Shown here: positions 60,599 through 64,000 of the stretch, in pieces
How the letters are laid out: every line of letters starts with the position of its first letter
Numbering within the stretch: the stretch's first letter is position 1
Assembly: GCF_014873495.1 (NCBI RefSeq)
Contig: NZ_JADBGF010000001.1
Location: 6,138,001-6,202,000, forward strand
Reading direction: 5' to 3'
Length of the DNA stretch: 64,000 bases
Origin: Streptomyces stelliscabiei
Lineage (GTDB): Bacteria; Actinomycetota; Actinomycetes; Streptomycetales; Streptomycetaceae
Translations under genes and position numbers: made by a program
Notes under the pieces: model-generated
What the model was told of the DNA's origin: nothing
Seen by the model: only the letters and a program-made list of their open reading frames with translations
The model's database searches: none

Positions 60599-61138
60599 GT
60601 GTCGAACCCGTCATGGCAGCCGATTCCGTGGCAGCAGCCGCAGGGCAATGGTCCTTCGATGCTCGCCGCACACGCCGACCGTGAGCGTGCCGTGGATGTA
60701 CTGAAGGCCGGGTTCAGCGAGGGCCGCCTTCCGCAGGACGAGTACGAGAGGCGCGTCGAGAGGGCCTACAGGGCGCGCACAGTGGGGGAGCTGTCCCTTC
60801 TGGTCGCCGACCTGCCCCAGGGGCCCTCGGGGATGCAGCCGACCGTCATGGGCGCTCCGGTGCCCAGGACGTTCATGCCGGCGCCCCTGCCGCCCCCGAT
60901 GACCAACGGCAAGGCCGTGGGCTCCATGGTGTGTGGCGTGCTCACCACCATGACGATGGGGCTCACCGGCATTCCCGCGGTCATTCTCGGCCACACCGCC
61001 CGCGCCGAGATCAAACGTACGGGTGAGGGCGGCGACGGCTTCGCGCTGGCCGGGATCATCCTCGGCTGGCTCTCCGTGGCCGGCTGGGCCTTCTTCCTCG
61101 TCCTCATCGCCGTTCTGGAGACGTCCGCGACCCCCTGA
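60599..61138 (+). CDS. DUF1707 / DUF4190 domain membrane protein
   Basis: 179 aa. The N-terminal half has the DUF1707 (SHOCT-like) block MLAAHADRERAVDVLKAGFS and EGRLPQDEYERRVERAYRAR (about residues 20-60). The C-terminal half has two membrane helices in DUF4190 style (GSMVCGVLTTMTMGLTGIPA, LAGIILGWLSVAGWAFFLVL). A single-gene unit set between rpoC and rpsL, with GTG 60599 preceded by GGGGGAG. Function unknown; the DUF1707 motif may mediate protein interaction. Confidence 0.8.
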   Translation: MSNPSWQPIPWQQPQGNGPSMLAAHADRERAVDVLKAGFSEGRLPQDEYERRVERAYRARTVGELSLLVADLPQGPSGMQPTVMGAPVPRTFMPAPLPPPMTNGKAVGSMVCGVLTTMTMGLTGIPAVILGHTARAEIKRTGEGGDGFALAGIILGWLSVAGWAFFLVLIAVLETSATP

Positions 61139-61145
61139 TCCGGTA

Positions 61146-61174
61146 CCGCGCCCGGGAGTTCGCCGGGGGCGCGG
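61146..61174 (+). terminator. terminator of the DUF1707-domain gene
   Basis: CCGCGCCC (61146-61153) with GGGCGCGG (61167-61174) 8 bases after the stop; outer GGT/ACC may extend it. Confidence 0.6.
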
Positions 61175-61240
61175 GACCGTGCCGGTCGCCGGTTCGGCCG
61201 GGCGGGCGCCCCTGCTCAAACCACCGCCCGCCCATTTGTT

Positions 61241-61269
61241 TTGACCGTAGCGAATGAGGTAGGTACGCT
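61241..61269 (+). promoter_or_regulatory. rpsL-rpsG-fusA promoter
   Basis: TTGACC (61241-61246) and TACGCT (61264-61269), ideal 17-base spacer, T-rich upstream (TTTGTTTTGACC). Start near 61276, hence a leader of about 190 bases. Confidence 0.85.
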
Positions 61270-61464
61270 CAGACCTTGTGCCTGGGGTGTGCCCTGGCTC
61301 CCGTGCGTGCCTTCAACCGCACAGGGGGAGCCGTAAGCGGCCGCCGTACTCTGCGCCCTTTCTGCCTTGCGGCGGGAGTCTGCAGTTTCGACACACCCGA
61401 CCGCGTGGGTCGGCGAATGTTTCAGGTTAGCTTCACCATTCGGCACACAGAAACCGGAGAAGTA

Positions 61465-61836
61465 GTGCCTACGATCCAGCAGCTGGTCCGGAAGGGCCGG
61501 CAGGACAAGGTCGAGAAGAACAAGACGCCCGCGCTCGAGGGTTCGCCCCAGCGTCGCGGCGTCTGCACGCGTGTGTTCACGACCACCCCGAAGAAGCCGA
61601 ACTCGGCCCTGCGTAAGGTCGCGCGTGTGCGTCTGACCAGCGGGATCGAGGTCACCGCTTACATTCCGGGTGAGGGACACAACCTGCAGGAGCACTCCAT
61701 CGTGCTCGTGCGCGGCGGCCGTGTGAAGGACCTGCCCGGTGTTCGCTACAAGATCATCCGCGGTTCGCTCGACACCCAGGGTGTCAAGAACCGCAAGCAG
61801 GCCCGCAGCCGCTACGGCGCCAAGAAGGAGAAGTAA
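61465..61836 (+). CDS. rpsL: 30S ribosomal protein S12
   Basis: 123 aa. GTG 61465 after CGGAGAAG. Streptomycin-related residues are wild type: Lys43 in TTPKKPNSAL and Lys88 in GRVKDLPGVR. Needed for decoding accuracy. First gene of the str operon rpsL-rpsG-fusA. Confidence 0.98.
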   Translation: MPTIQQLVRKGRQDKVEKNKTPALEGSPQRRGVCTRVFTTTPKKPNSALRKVARVRLTSGIEVTAYIPGEGHNLQEHSIVLVRGGRVKDLPGVRYKIIRGSLDTQGVKNRKQARSRYGAKKEK

Positions 61837-61838
61837 GA

Positions 61839-62309
61839 ATGCCTCGTAAGGGCCCCGCCCCGAAGCGCCCGGTCATCATCGACCCGGTCTACGGTTCTCC
61901 TCTTGTCACGTCGCTGATCAACAAGGTGCTGCTGAACGGCAAGCGCTCCACCGCCGAGCGCATCGTGTACGGCGCCATGGAGGGCCTGCGCGAGAAGACC
62001 AGCAACGACCCGGTCATCACGCTGAAGCGCGCCCTGGAGAACATCAAGCCGACCCTCGAGGTCAAGTCCCGCCGTGTCGGTGGTGCGACGTACCAGGTTC
62101 CGATCGAGGTCAAGCCCGGTCGTGCCAACACGCTCGCGCTGCGCTGGCTGGTCGGTTACTCCCGCGCCCGTCGCGAGAAGACCATGACCGAGCGTCTGCT
62201 CAACGAGCTTCTCGACGCGTCCAACGGCCTCGGTGCCGCTGTGAAGAAGCGCGAGGACACCCACAAGATGGCCGAGTCCAACAAGGCCTTCGCGCACTAC
62301 CGCTGGTAG
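61839..62309 (+). CDS. rpsG: 30S ribosomal protein S7
   Basis: 156 aa. PRKGPAPKRPVIIDPVYGSP, TTPTL-like KPTLEVKSRRVGGATYQVPI and ALRWLVGYSRARREKTMTER are S7 hallmarks. Nucleates assembly of the 30S head. Three bases after rpsL. Confidence 0.97.
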   Translation: MPRKGPAPKRPVIIDPVYGSPLVTSLINKVLLNGKRSTAERIVYGAMEGLREKTSNDPVITLKRALENIKPTLEVKSRRVGGATYQVPIEVKPGRANTLALRWLVGYSRARREKTMTERLLNELLDASNGLGAAVKKREDTHKMAESNKAFAHYRW

Positions 62310-62348
62310 TCGCTACCCCCATCGAGACCGAGAGAAGACCGAAGCCTT

Positions 62349-64000
62349 ATGGCTACCACTTCACTTGACCTGGCCAGGGTCCGCAACATCGGGATCATGG
62401 CCCACATCGACGCGGGCAAGACGACCACCACCGAGCGGATCCTCTTCTACACCGGCGTCAGCTACAAGATCGGTGAGGTCCACGACGGCGCTGCCACCAT
62501 GGACTGGATGGAGCAGGAGCAGGAGCGTGGCATCACGATCACCTCTGCTGCCACCACCTGTCACTGGCCGCTCGAGGACAACGACTACACGATCAACATC
62601 ATCGACACCCCGGGTCACGTCGACTTCACGGTCGAGGTGGAGCGTTCGCTCCGCGTGCTCGACGGTGCCGTCACGGTGTTCGACGGTGTCGCCGGTGTCG
62701 AGCCGCAGTCCGAGACCGTGTGGCGTCAGGCCGACCGCTACGGCGTGCCGCGCATCTGCTTCGTGAACAAGCTGGACCGTACGGGCGCGGAGTTCCACCG
62801 CTGTGTGGACATGATCTCCAGCCGCCTGGGCGCCGTCCCGCTCGTCATGCAGCTGCCGATCGGCGCCGAGATGGACTTCAAGGGCGTTGTGGACCTGGTC
62901 CGCATGAAGGCGCTCGTGTGGTCCGCCGAGGCCGCCAAGGGCGAGATGTACGACGTCGTCGACATCCCGGCCACGCACACCGAGGCTGCCGAGGAGTACC
63001 GCGGCAAGCTGGTCGAGGCCGTCGCGGAGAACGACGACGAGATCATGGAGCTGTTCCTGGAGGGCCAGGAGCCCACCGAGGAGCAGCTGTACGCCGCGAT
63101 CCGTCGCATCACCATCGCGTCCGGCAAGTCCGACGGCGTCACCGTCACCCCGGTGTTCTGTGGCACCGCGTTCAAGAACAAGGGCGTCCAGCCCCTGCTC
63201 GACGCGGTCGTGCGCTACCTCCCGACCCCGCTCGACGTCGAGGCCATCGAAGGCCACGACGTCAAGGACCCCGAGGTCGTCGTCAAGCGCAAGCCGTCCG
63301 ACGACGAGCCGCTGTCGGCGCTGGCGTTCAAGATCATGAGCGACCCGCACCTCGGCAAGCTCACCTTCGTCCGGATCTACTCCGGTCGCCTGGAGTCCGG
63401 CACCGCCGTGCTGAACTCCGTCAAGGGCAAGAAGGAGCGCATCGGCAAGATCTACCGTATGCACGCGAACAAGCGTGAGGAGATCGAGTCGGTGGGCGCC
63501 GGCGACATCGTCGCCGTCATGGGCCTGAAGCAGACCACCACCGGTGAGACGCTGAGCGACGACAAGCAGCCGGTGATCCTGGAGTCCATGGACTTCCCGG
63601 CGCCGGTCATCCAGGTCGCGATCGAGCCCAAGTCCAAGGGTGACCAGGAGAAGCTGGGTGTCGCCATCCAGCGTCTCGCGGAGGAGGACCCCTCCTTCCA
63701 GGTCCACTCGGACGAGGAGACCGGCCAGACCATCATCGGTGGTATGGGCGAGCTGCACCTCGAGGTGCTGGTCGACCGTATGCGCCGTGAGTTCAAGGTC
63801 GAGGCCAACGTCGGCAAGCCGCAGGTCGCCTACCGCGAGACGATCCGCAAGGCCGTCGAGCGCGTCGACTACACGCACAAGAAGCAGACTGGTGGTACCG
63901 GCCAGTTCGCCAAGGTGCAGATCGCGATCGAGCCGATCGAGGGCGGCGACGCCTCGTACGAGTTCGTGAACAAGGTCACCGGTGGCCGTATCCCGAAGGA
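62349..64000 (+). CDS. fusA: elongation factor G (5' portion, cut by window end)
   Basis: First 550 codons; the gene continues past 64000. Translational GTPase that moves tRNA-mRNA after peptide bond formation. G1 AHIDAGKTTTTE (about residue 20), G2/switch ERGITITSAATT, G3 DTPGHVDFT, G4 NKLDRTG, then domain II and the start of domain III/IV (GMGELHLEVLVDRMRREF, YRETIRK). ATG 62349, third gene of the str operon; tuf would be expected next. Confidence 0.96.
   Translation, partial: MATTSLDLARVRNIGIMAHIDAGKTTTTERILFYTGVSYKIGEVHDGAATMDWMEQEQERGITITSAATTCHWPLEDNDYTINIIDTPGHVDFTVEVERSLRVLDGAVTVFDGVAGVEPQSETVWRQADRYGVPRICFVNKLDRTGAEFHRCVDMISSRLGAVPLVMQLPIGAEMDFKGVVDLVRMKALVWSAEAAKGEMYDVVDIPATHTEAAEEYRGKLVEAVAENDDEIMELFLEGQEPTEEQLYAAIRRITIASGKSDGVTVTPVFCGTAFKNKGVQPLLDAVVRYLPTPLDVEAIEGHDVKDPEVVVKRKPSDDEPLSALAFKIMSDPHLGKLTFVRIYSGRLESGTAVLNSVKGKKERIGKIYRMHANKREEIESVGAGDIVAVMGLKQTTTGETLSDDKQPVILESMDFPAPVIQVAIEPKSKGDQEKLGVAIQRLAEEDPSFQVHSDEETGQTIIGGMGELHLEVLVDRMRREFKVEANVGKPQVAYRETIRKAVERVDYTHKKQTGGTGQFAKVQIAIEPIEGGDASYEFVNKVTGGRIPK

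Larger units (their letters stand above)
61139..61464. other. rpsL leader region
   Basis: 326 bases between the DUF1707 gene and rpsL: a terminator-like hairpin (61146-61174), the rpsL promoter (61241-61269) and a leader of about 190 bases with no recognised known motif. No gene inside. Confidence 0.6.

Overview
The window reads as Streptomyces chromosome. Evidence: very high GC, third codon positions almost always G or C, many GTG and some TTG starts, start/stop overlaps of 4 to 14 bases, and a gene order (ferredoxin-linked korAB, a second partial nuo cluster, rpmG-murB-add-aspC-trnW-secE-nusG-rplKA-rplJL-rpoBC-rpsL-rpsG-fusA) that I recognise as the conserved core arrangement of that genus. 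No rRNA, CRISPR array, intact insertion sequence or prophage was seen.

Layout. 1-79 is the end of a gene cut by the window edge (possibly a polyprenyl diphosphate synthase). 80-1038 is a repeat-rich non-coding spacer. 1039-4349 is a LolA-like envelope protein plus an ABC-2 exporter pair. 4372-7794 (minus) holds an FMN reductase, an amidase and a lipoprotein. 7795-11850 is the only accessory-looking stretch: broken remnants on both strands (a DUF4913 gene with two compensating deletions, a truncated neighbour, a frameshifted plus-strand ORF), then an intact TPR protein and another frameshifted ORF. 11851-15685 holds a secreted M28 aminopeptidase, RarD, and a divergent QorB/HxlR pair around a palindromic operator.

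15763-33938 is the metabolic centre. KorA/KorB (2-oxoacid:ferredoxin oxidoreductase) is followed by one LuxR-type response regulator and two paralogous sensor kinases (all minus), then divergently by nuoABCHIJKLMN (plus). This complex I cluster has no nuoD, nuoE, nuoF or nuoG. It could supply membrane-arm parts to a full complex encoded elsewhere, or form a complex fed by ferredoxin; the nearby korAB makes the second idea worth testing. NuoC carries a long repetitive Pro/Ala/Glu tail. htpX and a YccF gene follow.

34960-46724 is mixed housekeeping: APC permease, GlsB-like protein, YajQ, tRNA-Tyr, small zinc-ribbon protein, SDR, lipoprotein, an amidohydrolase that seems to have lost several metal and catalytic residues, tRNA-Thr, tRNA-Met, rpmG, two MaoC-fold dehydratase subunits, murB, an adenosine-deaminase-like enzyme with an altered substrate motif, and an aspartate aminotransferase.

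46976-64000 is the information-processing block: tRNA-Trp, secE, nusG, rplK, rplA, a lipoprotein, rplJ with an L10-type leader and attenuator, rplL, rpoB, rpoC, a DUF1707-type membrane protein, rpsL, rpsG and the first 550 codons of fusA. The rpoB rifampicin region and rpsL K43/K88 are wild type. Several strong -35/-10 promoters and hairpin terminators could be read directly.
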